64,000 nt of DNA from Prostheceraeus crozeri (Eukaryota; Platyhelminthes; Polycladida; Euryleptidae), in the NCBI GenBank assembly GCA_907163375.1, contig CAJQUW010007894.1, positions 124,001 through 188,000 on the forward strand, given 5' to 3'. Shown here in pieces: positions 44,854-56,749 of this stretch. The translations under genes and the position numbers were made by a program. Numbering within the stretch: position 1 is the stretch's first letter; every line of letters starts with the position of its first letter. The notes under the pieces are model-generated. The model worked only from the letters and a program-made list of their open reading frames with translations. It was not told the origin of the DNA and ran no database searches.

Positions 44854-45090
44854 ATGTCGTTCGATATCGCTTTCTTTGACATGAGCCGAATCCTTGAGCT
44901 CCGCTGTGGATGCAGAGTGAAGATGGGGAAAGTCTTTCTCCTGGCTGCTTTGCAGGCAGAGAAAGGCGAAGCAATTCGCTGCCCCGTCCACCTTATTCCA
45001 CATGAGCTTGTGGAAAACCCTTTATTTAGGGAAATGGCGCTAGAATATCTGGCGTTGCTGAGAAATCAGCGTCCGGAATACTTCGAGTAA
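44854..45090 (+). CDS. 78-residue RING-like Cys/His protein, left arm
   Basis: A short frame starting MSFDIAFFDMSRILELRC. It has RCGCRV (residues about 17-22) and, 22 residues on, RCPVHLIP, a CxC...CPxH layout like the second half of a RING or U-box fold. The rest is helical (ELVEN...LFREMALEYLALLR). GAAATATAAGGAG, a TATA-like box, lies about 50 bp upstream. The frame ends inside a perfect hairpin. It is kept in both arms with one amino-acid difference, but the arms are so similar that this is weak evidence of selection. No family is recognised. Confidence 0.45.
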   Translation: MSFDIAFFDMSRILELRCGCRVKMGKVFLLAALQAEKGEAIRCPVHLIPHELVENPLFREMALEYLALLRNQRPEYFE

Positions 45091-45102
45091 TCGAAGTATT
45101 CC
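45075..45102 (+). terminator. Perfect 12-bp hairpin overlapping the stop codon, left arm
   Basis: Stem GGAATACTTCGA pairs fully with TCGAAGTATTCC across the 4-nt loop GTAA, a GNRA-type tetraloop. The TAA stop of the 78-codon frame is made of the last three loop bases. It could mark an RNA 3' end or be a DNA-level site; the role is inferred. Confidence 0.6.
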
Positions 45103-47271
45103 ATCGGTCCTTCCGAGGGCCCGGTCACCAATTCGTTGGAGGCCACCCTATTAACAAAGAAAAGTTACAGCCTCTGCCACACACAAACACTAGATTCAAG
45201 GATCTCTATCTTTCTTAGAAAATGAAGAAGCTCTTATTAAATTCATCTGATGAGAACGCAACTTCATGACAAGTGTTAAACTTTTCCAACACATATCTTC
45301 AAAGGCCTAACTGCCATGAAATCATCATGTTTAAAGCTTTAAAGCCCCTATGATAGGTAGCAAGGATCTTTTACATGGTGTGAAATATAAACGTGTGTAG
45401 AGAGAGAGGATTAGACGTGAAGTCATGAATTTATTTCTTCACCACCCCTCAAATGGAAAGAGTGAGGGTGGTGGAAGAATCATCAGAGCAACATGTTCTA
45501 TAGTAATGCAGGCAATGACAGTCACGATTGGATTTAGAGATTTAGCGTTTTATATAACATACATCAATGATAACTGTTGTTGTAGAGTGTATACATGCAT
45601 TTACTAACTTAGTCATTGGTGAATGACATGGCTAAATTGCTAAAGTCCATCATCTAAGGGACAGGGTTACCTACCGTTGGATTTAGTGATTTAGGGTTTT
45701 ATATAACACAAATGAACGATCTCTTTTAGTGTAGAATACCTGATGCATATGTTCGCTTTATAAAATGACTTTGAAGGCAAGACTTAATTTCATGATGAAA
45801 AGACAGATTTCATATCGTTGATAAGGGTTGCATACTCATTATGTTATACACTTTACATTTGATGCAGTCAGCTGAAAGGTGATTGATGTATGTTCAATAG
45901 AAGAGTTGCATGTATCTTGGTGATTGGAATCATAAGTGTGTAAAGAGTTGATTGGGAAAATATATAACAGTAAACGCAGGAAAGTTTCTTGTTATCCAAG
46001 CTAGGAATATATGAACATCATTCATCAGTCAGTGTTGTATTTTAAAAGTCGTATGCTGACAGAGACATAAGTTCACTAAATTATACAGCAAAACTCCTAG
46101 ATCCGTAGGATAGGTGTCCCTGTGTTGAGATTTAGGGATCTAGCGCTTTAAAAGTGTAAGTTACATAGATAAATCACCAAGTCCATAGCACAGTCAACTC
46201 TATGACAAGACTTTGCGTTTTATATGATCCATGTTAGCAATATCTGTTCGTGCAGAATGTGACTCAATGCGTTTAGTCAGATAATGTATCATCAATTTCA
46301 TTCACTTGGTTGTATGATGAAGAAAGTGTGAGATAGAAGTGAAAGTGATCTCATAAAGTGTAGAACACATAATAGTAACATTGTAGGAATAAGTAAAGTG
46401 AAAAGTTATGTCGCATGAAATGAGTGATGCAAGATTAGCTCGCATTGAAATGAATTGGTAGTGTAACAAACAAGCTATGTGGGATTCAGAATATGTTTGA
46501 AGACAAGTGCTGTTAAAAGGTTTTGAGATGATATGAATTTTATCACGTCATATTCATGGATGTAACAGAACAAATGTCGTTGCAGGTTTTGAGTGCATAG
46601 GATAGAACACAGGAAATAGTTGTTATATGTAAATGCAAGTTAAAGTATCACAGTTGATTTACATCTGAAAGCTTATGTAAGTAAGACTTGATCATTGATA
46701 GACTTCACATTGTATGTTATGTTGAATGAATAGTTGATTTGATATTCATAAATGGAAGGTTGACATATTGAGAAATAGTGTTAAGTCTCGGTGTATATGT
46801 CGTAAATGTTTTCATAATGCGCATGAAGCAACATACTTATCAATCTGGTCAGTTGGACTTTGCCATCTAATATTTCTTCTTTATATTCTCTTTCCCTCTG
46901 TATGCCGGTGTCTGTTATTTTCTTCTTGCACAAGGTTGGTTGTTAGGTAGGGCTTGTAGTTGTTTGGGAGTGGGTAGTGTAATATAGGATGCACATTGGG
47001 AAGAATAAGTTGAGTGCATGTATTAGAATAAATCTGGTCAGTAGGGTAGTTCTCCCTTTACTTTTTTCTTTGCATTCTCTTTCTCTGTCTGCCTCTGTGT
47101 GTGTGTGTGTTTTCTTCTTTGTATCTGGTTGGGTAGGTGTTATGACTTTCTAACTTGAGTTCTTTTTATATTTGAAGGAATGTATTGATAGAGCATGATA
47201 GTAGGAAAATATCATGGATAGTATTTTTGTATATTGCAAGAGGTATAGTATCATGGTTGGTAAGGTAGCAG

Positions 47272-47410
47272 CTCCTTGCGTACAAATTCCGTATGTGTGT
47301 GAGTATGTGTATGCGTGTTTGAGCGTGTTAGAATAAAATGCTGACTTGTATGTATACATTAAACTAATGAACACTATACCAAATGATAAGAAGCAAATGA
47401 CATCATTTGG
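47272..47410. other. Central spacer of the palindrome
   Basis: 139 bp of unique sequence with a TGTGTGTGAGTATGTGTATG microsatellite-like stretch. No gene. Confidence 0.7.
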
Positions 47411-48069
47411 CTGCTACCTTACCAACCATGATACTATACCTCTTGCCATATACAAAAATACTATCCATGATATTTTCCTACTATCATGCTCTATCAATAC
47501 ATTCCTTCAAATATAAAAAGAACTCAAGTTAGAAAGTCATAACACCTACCCAACCAGATACAAAGAAGAAAACACACACACACAGAGGCAGACAGAGAAA
47601 GAGAATGCAAAGAAAAAAGTAAAGGGAGAACTACCCTACTGACCAGATTTATTCTAATACATACACTCAACTTATTCTTCCCAATGTGCATCCTATATTA
47701 CACTACCCAGTCCCAAACAACTACAAACCCTACCTAACAACCAACCTTGTGCAAGAAGAAAACAACAGACACCGGCATACAGAGAGAAAGAGAATATGAA
47801 GAAAAAATATTAGATGGCAAAGTCCAACTGACCAGATTGATAAGTATGTTGCTTCATGCGCATTATGAAAACATTTACGACATATACACCGAGACTTAAC
47901 ACTATTTCTCAATATATCAACCTTCCATTTATGAATATCAAATCAACTATTCATTCAACATAACATACAATGTGAAGTCTATCAATGATCAAGTCTTACT
48001 TACTTAGGCTTTCAGATGTAAATCAACTGTGATACTTTAACTTGCATTTACATATAACAACTAGTTCCT

Positions 48070-48669
48070 GTGTTCTATCCTATACACTCAAAACCTGCAA
48101 CGACATTTGTTCTATTACACATTGAATCTGTAGACATGATGCATTACATTAAATCTTCGATAACAAATACTATCATGAAACCTTTAGCAGTAGCTGACTT
48201 AAAACTTGTCCTGATTCCCACATTCATGTCATCAGTTATTCTTCTATCACATACTCATCATTATGAAAGGCTTGCATCTACTTAACTTCATATATTCGTG
48301 TCACTTAGTTGCTTTTGGAAACAGCTTTTCATGTACAGTTGGCACAACCCATACTCCAGTCATTACATACTATTCATACTTTCGCACACATAGTGCCTTG
48401 TCTCCATCAACAAGTCACTTCTATATAACTTTTACATGAACTACGTTCATAAACCAACAGTCCTAATGCTGTTTGATTATATCTCGAAATGGTACTGTTG
48501 TTTATTCTATCTATGTCACTGATTCAAACAGTTTAGTACACTACCTATTCATTAAACTTTGCAATCTCAGTCTTTGCTTTCGTCGAATATGAACCTCCAG
48601 TTTACATGCAACAACTATGATATGTGTTCTATCTTATACACTCAAAACCTGCAACGACATTTGTTCTGT
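48070..48669. repeat. 554-bp segment present only in the right arm
   Basis: Direct repeats of about 45 bp (TGTTCTATCYTATACACTCA and onward) at 48070-48115 and 48624-48669 flank sequence that has no counterpart in the left arm, where the repeat is single at about 46569-46613. This fits either gain here or loss on the left by recombination between the repeats. Confidence 0.65.
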
Positions 48670-50131
48670 TACATCCATGAATATGACGTGATAAAATTCA
48701 TATAATCTCAAAACCTTTTAACAGCACTTGTCTTCAAACATATGCTGAATCCCACATAGCTTGTTTGTTACACTACCAATTCATTTCAATGCGAGCTAAT
48801 CTTGCATCACTCATTTCATGCGACATAACTTTTCACTTAACTTATTCCTACAATGTTACTATTATGTGTTCTACACTTTATGAGATCACTTTCACTTCTA
48901 TCTCACACTTTCTTCATCATACAACCAAGTGAATGAAATTGATGATACATTATCTGACTAAACGCATTGAGTCACATTCTGCACGAACAGATATTGCTAA
49001 CATGGATCATATAAAACGCAAAGTCTTGTCATAGAGTTGACTGTGCTATGGACTTGGTGATTTATCTATGTAACTTACACTTTTAAAGCGCTAGATCCCT
49101 AAATCTCAACACAGGGACACCTATCCTATGGATCTAGGAGTTTTGCTGTATAATTTAGTGAACTTATGTCTCTGTCAGCATACGACTTTTAAAATACAAC
49201 ACTGACTGATGAATGATGTTCATATATTCCTAGCTTGGATAACAAGAAACTTTCCTGCGTTTACTGTTATATATTTTCCCAATCAACTCTTTACACACTT
49301 ATGATTCCAATCACTAAGATACATGCAACTCTTCTATTGAACATACATCAATCACCTTTCAGCTGACTGCATCAAATGTAAAGTGTATAACATAATGAGT
49401 ATGCAACCCTTATCAACGATATGAAATCTGTCTTTTCATCATGAAATTAAGTCTTGCCTTCAAAGTCATTTTATAAAGCGAACATATGCATCAGGTATTC
49501 TACACTAAAAGAGATCGTTCATTTGTGTTATATAAAACCCTAAATCACTAAATCCAACGGTAGGTAACCCTGTCCCTTAGATGATGGACTTTAGCAATTT
49601 AGCCATGTCATTCACCAATGACTAAGTTAGTAAATGCATGTATACACTCTACAACAACAGTTATCATTGATGTATGTTATATAAAACGCTAAATCTCTAA
49701 ATCCAATCGTGACTGTCATTGCCTGCATTACTATAGAACATGTTGCTCTGATGATTCTTCCACCACCCTCACTCTTTCCATTTGAGGGGTGGTGAAGAAA
49801 TAAATTCATGACTTCACGTCTAATCCTCTCTCTCTACACACGTTTATATTTCACACCATGTAAAAGATCCTTGCTACCTATCATAGGGGCTTTAAAGCTT
49901 TAAACATGATGATTTCATGGCAGTTAGGCCTTTGAAGATATGTGTTGGAAAAGTTTAACACTTGTCATGAAGTTGCGTTCTCATCAGATGAATTTAATAA
50001 GAGCTTCTTCATTTTCTAAGAAAGATAGAGATCCTTGAATCTAGTGTTTGTGTGTGGCAGAGGCTGTAACTTTTCTTTGTTAATAGGGTGGCCTCCAACG
50101 AATTGGTGACCGGGCCCTCGGAAGGACCGAT

Positions 50132-50159
50132 GGAATACTTCGATTACTCGAAGTATTCC
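50132..50159 (-). terminator. Perfect 12-bp hairpin overlapping the stop codon, right arm
   Basis: Mirror copy of the hairpin at 45075-45102, with both stems intact. Confidence 0.6.
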
Positions 50160-50380
50160 GGACGCTGATTTCTCAGCAACGCCAGATATTCTAGCGCCAT
50201 TTCCCTAAATAAAAGGTTTTCCACAAGCTCATGTGGAATAAGGTGGACGGGGCAGCGAATTGCTTCGCCTTTCTCTGCCTGCAAAGCAGCCAAGAGAAAG
50301 ACTTTCCCCATCTTCACTCTGCATCCACAGCGGAGCTCAAGGATTCGGCTCATGTCAAAGAAAGCGATATCGAACGACAT
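50144..50380 (-). CDS. 78-residue RING-like Cys/His protein, right arm
   Basis: Mirror copy of the frame at 44854-45090, differing at residue 56 (Leu for Pro). The upstream TATA-like text has one change and the hairpin downstream is identical. Function unknown. Confidence 0.45.
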   Translation of the reverse strand: MSFDIAFFDMSRILELRCGCRVKMGKVFLLAALQAEKGEAIRCPVHLIPHELVENLLFREMALEYLALLRNQRPEYFE

Positions 50381-52059
50381 TGCATCAAACGACTTGTATT
50401 TGATAAATGAGTGTGAACGTCTCCCTTATATTTCTCCCACATTTTTGTAACTGGTTAGCATGGTATTGAAGCCTTGAACAAATCGACAGCGTCCATGCTT
50501 TAGCAGCAAATGGCTACTTGCGCGCGCGGAGTGTACAGTAACGAATTGTCAACGTGAGAATCCTTTCAGTCGCTCACAATGATCTCTCCGGTGCGATAGC
50601 AATGAGCTGTGTGGGAATCAGCTAGGTGAGATGATGATACGTTCCTGCATCCTGGGACAGGTGCGATAGAATATTCAATGTGACAGACGGACGCCAGAGA
50701 GACTGTGTTCTACTTTATCTGCTGAGGGGCTAGCGCGACAAACCGGCGTCAGAGTGCACTTATGATTCTTTGTGTGCACAGGAGGGGAACATCTGTTTCA
50801 CTGATAGGTTTCATGATAAACATTTTGAATGGCAGCGTGTTGACTATTGCAAACAATGTTAATGTCATTTTTACATCGTTTGCATTCGCACAGAAAATCA
50901 CTTGATGCAGGCTTCAATGTTGATTCTATGATCAATGCACGATTCGTTTAGAAATGAGACACGGTTTCATTTGTTATGTACATGAAAAGCAAATTTTGAT
51001 TTTAATACTCATGGTCAGCCCTAATGTTCGCTGTTTCATACTCATGAAATAATTCCACTGACACTCAGTCCTGATCATTCAATGACATGCTTTGCTGTTT
51101 CCTACTGATGAGTTTTCTACACAGACGTATTCATTGTGTGAGTTCAATGGTCATAGAACTAAGACTTATGCGTTTCTACAGGTTTCCAAGCGCGACTGCA
51201 ATCTATGAAAGTTTTACCAACATAAAGTCTGTTACACCACGGCTCATGTTTACGAATTTCATTTGAATGTCAGAAAGTTAGACTATATGTTCATCTGTCT
51301 ATGATGAGTGCAAACGTTACACAGTTCTCCTTTATTTCCCGTAAACTAGTTGTGACACTTTTGTGTTTCACTTCATCTAGCAGGTTGATTTTTATCTCAC
51401 ACATGTTTCCTAACTCATATGCATTCGACTTATAACGTTGCAGGTATACTTGTATGCGGTCGATGTAGAGTGCAAACACGCTCTGTCTTTATTTACAAAA
51501 CAGTCTACACACGCATTCAATTTGATAAAGGCAAACAGCACATTTAGTAAAGCTGGCGCGCTAACGAGTGTGACTGCAGAAACATTTCTTCAACGTTCGC
51601 TAAGTTTCACAACAGCCTGTCAAAGACTTCTTACAAAATTTATTTCAACATTTGCGTTTAGACGTTTAAGCGAGCATGTGCTTCACATATTCTACACGAA
51701 CGGTTGCCGCCTATGATATAAAATCCCAAATCCAAGCATAGAGGAGCCTAGCCTTGGATGATGGACTTTAGGTCTCATACGATTCAATATCATGGAACTA
51801 GCTCACACACACACACACACACACACACACAACGTTTGTGACAACATCTGGTTTCATAAAACATTCAACGCTGACTATAAGACCCTTTGTGAAACAATCT
51901 ACACAGTGCAGTAAAACTTTCTGGCGCTGTGGTGAATGCTGTTTTCATATAGCATTCTAAACTCTCACTGCAGTAGAAAACTGCTTTTAGAAAACCTGAT
52001 GAAGCTGATCTCACAGTCATGGAGTTTGAATTTTCTAATAGGGAAACATTTGGTAACTG

Positions 52060-53500
52060 TCTCCAATAAAACTTTCCAACACTGTGAAAGTAAGTTACAA
52101 GACAATCTACACTGTGCAGTAGAACCTTTTCGATAAAACTTTCTAACACTGTGAAAGTAAGTTACAAGACAATCTACACTGTGCAGTAAAACCTTTTCGA
52201 TAAAACTTTCTAAGACTGTGAAAGCAAGTTACAAGACAATCTACACTGTGCAGTAAAACCTTTTCGATAAAACTGTCTAAGACTGTGAAAGTAAGTTACA
52301 AGACAATCTACACTGTGCAGTAAAACCTTTTCGATAAAACTTTCTAAGACTGTGAAAGAAAGTTACAAGACAATCTACACTGCGCAGTAAAACCTTGTCA
52401 ATAAATCTTTCTAAGACTGTGAAAGCAAGTTACAAGACAATCTACACTGTGCAGTAAAACCTTGTCGATAAAACTTTCTAATGCTGTGATGAGTTCGGTC
52501 AGTCATACAACTTCAATGATCAAACTTTACTTTCACAAACGTGTGTCGCGGTAAAACTAGTTGACTACACTGACGCTAACATTTTATGACACTTGTGTTT
52601 CGTAAACCTTCAATGATCAAACTTTACTTTCTCAAACATGTGTCGTGGTAAAACTAGTTGACTACACTAACTATGCAAACCATGATACACTTTCTGACGA
52701 CACTGTCGAATAAAACGTCGATGATCAAACTTTCTAACTATACATCAACCTGTATCGCAGTAGAACTTTTGCAAACCATGATACACTTTCTAACGACACT
52801 CACGAATAAAATTTCGGTGATCAAACTTCATTTTCACAAACGTGCGTCGTGGTAAAACTAGTTGACTACACTAACTTTGCAAACCATGATACACTTTCTA
52901 ACGACACTCACAAATAAAACGTCGATGATCAAACTTTCTAACTATACATCAACCTGTGTCGCAGTAAAACTTTTGCAAACCATGATACACTTACTGACGA
53001 CACTCACGAATAAACCTCGATGATCAAACTTTATTTTCTCAAACGTGTGTCACAGTAAAACTATTTGACTACACTGAACTTTGCAAACCATGATACACTT
53101 ACTGATGACACTCACGAATAAAATTTCGGTGATCAAACTTCATTTTCACAAACGTGCGTCGTGGTAAAAACAGTTGACTACACTAACTTTGCAAACCACG
53201 ATACACTTTCTAACGACACTCACGAATAAAATTTCGATGATCAAGCTTTCTAACTATACATCAACCTGTGTCGCAGTAAAACTTTTGCAAACCATGATAC
53301 ACTTATTGACGACACTCACGAATAAACCTCGATGATCAAACTTTATTTTCACAAACGTGTGTCACAGTAAAACTATTTGACTACACTAAACTTTGCAAAC
53401 CATGATACACTTACTGACGACACTCACGAATAAACATCGATGATCAAACTTTCTAACTATACATCAACCTGTGTTGTAGCAAAACGTTTGTACAACATGA
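52060..53500. repeat. 95-bp and 67-bp minisatellites, right arm
   Basis: Counterpart of the left array with about six 67-bp units and about ten 95-bp units. The copy-number difference (about 3 against 6 for the 67-bp unit) shows the arms have changed independently since the palindrome arose. Confidence 0.8.
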
Positions 53501-55738
53501 TAAAGTTTCTGACTACACTGACAAGAGCTTGTTCACTAGCGAAGAGAGAAATGAGCGTGTGGTTGCGTGTGGCGCATGAATGCCCTCCCAATTCATTCCA
53601 TTCATCATTTAGCCTCGGTGATAGAGGCGAGCAGAACGCATGGTTCATTCTCCCATGGTTGGTCAACGGTCGGGAGACAAGTGCAATGGAGATTATTTGA
53701 GGTAACCTGTGGCAGATAGCTAAATGTCGCCCTGGCGGTCAGAGTACAACGTTGAGACGAAAGGCAACCACTTGGAAACATGACGCAGAGAGGTTTCACA
53801 AGGATTACCATTGCCCACGTCCCGTGCAGTACTCATCGCTACGGACTTCACCGCTGTCTCGAAAGAACGCCCACACACAGGAAGTATCACACCGAAAATC
53901 TCCGTGACTTGCACCGTCCATGACTTGATCGCCAGACATGAAAACCGGTGGAGTTGGTAAGAGGTTGACAGACTTTGATCAGCTTGATAGCAAGCTGTAG
54001 AGAGCTTGATTCACCAGCGTTTTGCAATGGAGATGTTTAGAGGCCACCTATGACAAGATAGCTAAGACTCAACCGATTGGCGTTCAAAGTGCTACGTTGA
54101 GAACTGTGTCAAATGCCCAACATGAGACATGAGATGTCCCAGCGGTTTCGGTCTAAACTATGACACACTCCCTTGCCACACTTATCACAACGGCATCGTC
54201 CGCCGTCCCGAAGGAACACCCTGTCAGTGGAATATTACAGCAAAACTCTCCGTGTCTTGCTCACTTTCAGTGAAAAGCTGCTTGTATCATGAGAAGACTG
54301 GCTCAGACATCATTAAAAATGCTTTCATTGACTTCAGCAGGGTCGAAAACCCCAGAAAACCTCCAAAACTAGTGAATTTAAATTTTTCAACTTTTTAACA
54401 CTACTTATGAAATTTTATAAGTAGTATATCACTTAGGGCAGGTCAATAGCGACCGAACCTTTTGTGAATCAAGTCAAACGGACTTGTAGAAGCAAAGTTA
54501 CAAGCCTTTAAAGTTTTGGAGTCTTTTATGGCCTGGAGACGAAGGCCATCTCCTGGCTAACCTCTAAGTCTGACGCCTTAGCTGATATCAGCAATGAAAT
54601 TTTCTAAGTCGGTATCTTACAGAAGCCCGGAATTTGGAATGTCCGATGCTATCATCGGAGCTCCGGAGTTCACCTACTCCAACCAAGTCAGGAGGAGAAC
54701 TGATTTCCATAAGCAGAGTTTCCACTTATATAGTTTGTGACGATCAGCTGATAACGTAATACCCATCATCCAAAAACTTAAAACCCGTCTATCTCCGATT
54801 CTAGTGCTCCGATTGAGCTGGAAATTCGCCATTTCAATGTAGAATTTGACGTTGAATCCGAATCTGCCCTCCATTTCCCCATCCGATGCTTCGTTTTGGC
54901 TCTACAGCCCACAGCCATCGCAAAAATTCTAACTGTCGTTTTTCGGAAAAATGATGAAAAATTTTTTCTCCCCGATGGCTTTCAAATTTACCATGCCGAT
55001 GCAGAATTTGACGCTGATTCCAAATCTGGTCTCTGTTTTCCCGTCCGAGGCTTGCTTCACCCGCTAGAGCGATTTTCATAAACATTCTAACTCTGTCGTT
55101 TTTCGCCAATGTCTCAAATTTTCAATAACATCTCACCTCTAAACGAAGGCAGATACGAACAAGCCATGTTTTCCATTGAATTTGTCTCACTCCCAGCTTT
55201 CAAACGAGCTATTGCACGACTTTGTACGATGTCTACAACCAAAGTTGGAAGATCGCTGCCGAGGGGGGGGGGTCAGAACTTTTTCTCTCCGATGTCGCTA
55301 GAAACATCCTTCCTAACCCAAAATTGGCCAAAAATGCCGAATTTGCACTCCATTTTCCCATCCGAGGTCTCCTTCTGCCCGAAAAACGACTTTTCTTGTC
55401 CCAAAACCTCCAAAACCTGCCTTTTCCAACTCTGACGGTTTCCTGCCATTTTCCTCCCTAAACCCAGGAAAATAGGACCAAACTCAGCCTTCCACTGCAT
55501 TTTTCTCACTCTTAGCTTTCAAATGAGCTATTGCACGACTTTCTACGATGTCTACAACCAAAGTTGGAAGTTTGGCAGGAGGGGGGGGAGGAACCCGTTT
55601 CCTCCTCACGGACCCATTCCTCCACACACATCCTTGACCACTTCCCTCACCTTCCTGCCAGAGGGGAGGGGGGGCTGAGTCAGCATGATGACTCAGCATT
55701 TCACATTTTGCGCGTGAATTTGCCACGGGGTTACTACT

Positions 55739-56749
55739 CTTGAGTTTTCGGTTTTGACCCAAATTTAGGGTATACCCAATAAAAGTTTTTGCCCAATCTT
55801 GAGTTTCGGCCTACTAGTGTATTTTTCCTTTGTAACTGATTTAACCGAGCATTGCTGGAATATTTTACTGAGCTATAAAACTCAATATAGCGAATTAAAC
55901 TTAACTTAGTCAATTTCCGGCAAACTCGGTTAAATGAGTTTCTTGAAAAAATGAATTGACAACACTGGCTTCATTCGGCATGCATGTGGGAATAAACTTA
56001 CCGAAGAAATCCTAATTAAAAGATTCCTGCTTGTTGAAATTTTATGCGCGTCGTGATTCAACGCATTGACATTAAGTTGACTATTGCGTATCTTTACGAA
56101 CATGTAGATGCAAGTCCGCTGTTTTCCATATTTTTTCTACTACTGACTATTTAGTGTCCCGCTTTTGGTAGTAAAAAAAACATGGCCACCATGATATAGC
56201 TCAAAACTAATTTCATCAATCAAGTTAAAGTAGCCTGCACGTGTCTCATTATGTTTCTGTCTGATTCATCGTATATTTGAAAAATGATGACCCATTAGAA
56301 ATTTTGTAAATGAAAATGAGCATTATTTGCCCAGATCTTTCGTTCATTCTCTTCAGAGGCATACATGAAAACTGGAATGTGACATAGCTTGGAAAATCTA
56401 ACATCGTTGAACAATTCTCACACGTGACAGACAATGAAATGAATCCGCGTCATAAGTGAAATACCCCATTAAAAAAATAAATAAAAATCATAAAAAAATA
56501 AAATCATCGTATATTCAGATTTCTGAAAGAAGCAAAACTTGACAATATTTACAAGTACAATTAATATCGTAAATGTCATCAAATGAATCACTAGTTTATA
56601 CTGAATTGACTTGTGCAACCAACAGAAACACATGAGCACAAAGTATTATTCCGCGTATATGTGGACAAAATAAATGAGCGTCGAATACACAATCCAGTTG
56701 GATATTGATAACAAGGAAGTCTCAGAAAAGTTGAAACGCGTACAACTTT
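55739..56749. other. Sequence right of the palindrome
   Basis: AT-rich, no gene. It begins with CTTGAG, the possible target duplication, and holds an A-rich run at about 56469-56505. Confidence 0.45.

Larger units (their letters stand above)
43464..46285. repeat. Dispersed degenerate modules in the left arm
   Basis: At about 43464, 45520, 45640, 46090 and 46180 a module recurs: AAAGTCCATCATC-type head (not in all), GATTTAGNGATTTAG, then GNGTTTTATATAACA, then GTGTAGAATNTG and GCATATGTTCGC-type text. Several copies contain TTTTATATAA, which looks TATA-like. Mirror copies occur in the right arm. Confidence 0.5.
39849..47271 (+). repeat. Left arm of the palindrome
   Basis: In order: C-rich 316-bp tandem units (39998-40480), decayed repeats to about 40800, unique sequence, 95-bp and 67-bp minisatellites (42050-43180), the 78-codon frame (44854-45090) with its 3' hairpin, degenerate repeat modules (43464-46285), and AT-rich sequence to the spacer. 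The smaller of the two arms. Confidence 0.85.
39849..55738. mobile_element. 15.9-kb palindromic element with 7-8 kb inverted arms
   Basis: The two arms (39849-47271 and 47411-55738) are near-identical reverse complements around a 139-bp unique spacer. The element begins AGTAGTAACCCCGTG and ends CACGGGGTTACTACT. Flanks are CTTGGG (39843-39848) and CTTGAG (55739-55744), a 5-of-6 match that fits a 6-bp target duplication. Both the AGT...ACT termini and 6-bp duplications recall Polintons, but no Polinton gene is inside. The arms differ by point changes, minisatellite copy number and a 554-bp segment, so they are not one sequence read twice. Content is mostly decayed tandem repeat plus one small frame per arm. 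Confidence 0.85.
47411..55738 (-). repeat. Right arm of the palindrome
   Basis: Reverse complement of the left arm with about 900 bp more. The excess is explained mainly by a 554-bp segment (48116-48669) and a larger minisatellite (about 52060-53500). A (CA)n run at about 51804-51832 is also longer than its partner at about 43424-43439. Confidence 0.85.

Noticed and set aside
46768-46950. 60-codon Cys-containing frame mirrored at 47730-47912
   Set aside because: Low-complexity hydrophobic translation of repeat-rich DNA; mirroring follows from the palindrome.
39849-55738. The palindrome as a missed-adapter sequencing artefact
   Set aside because: Arms differ in array lengths, a 554-bp segment and many single bases, and have distinct flanks. 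A head-to-head haplotype misjoin is not fully excluded.
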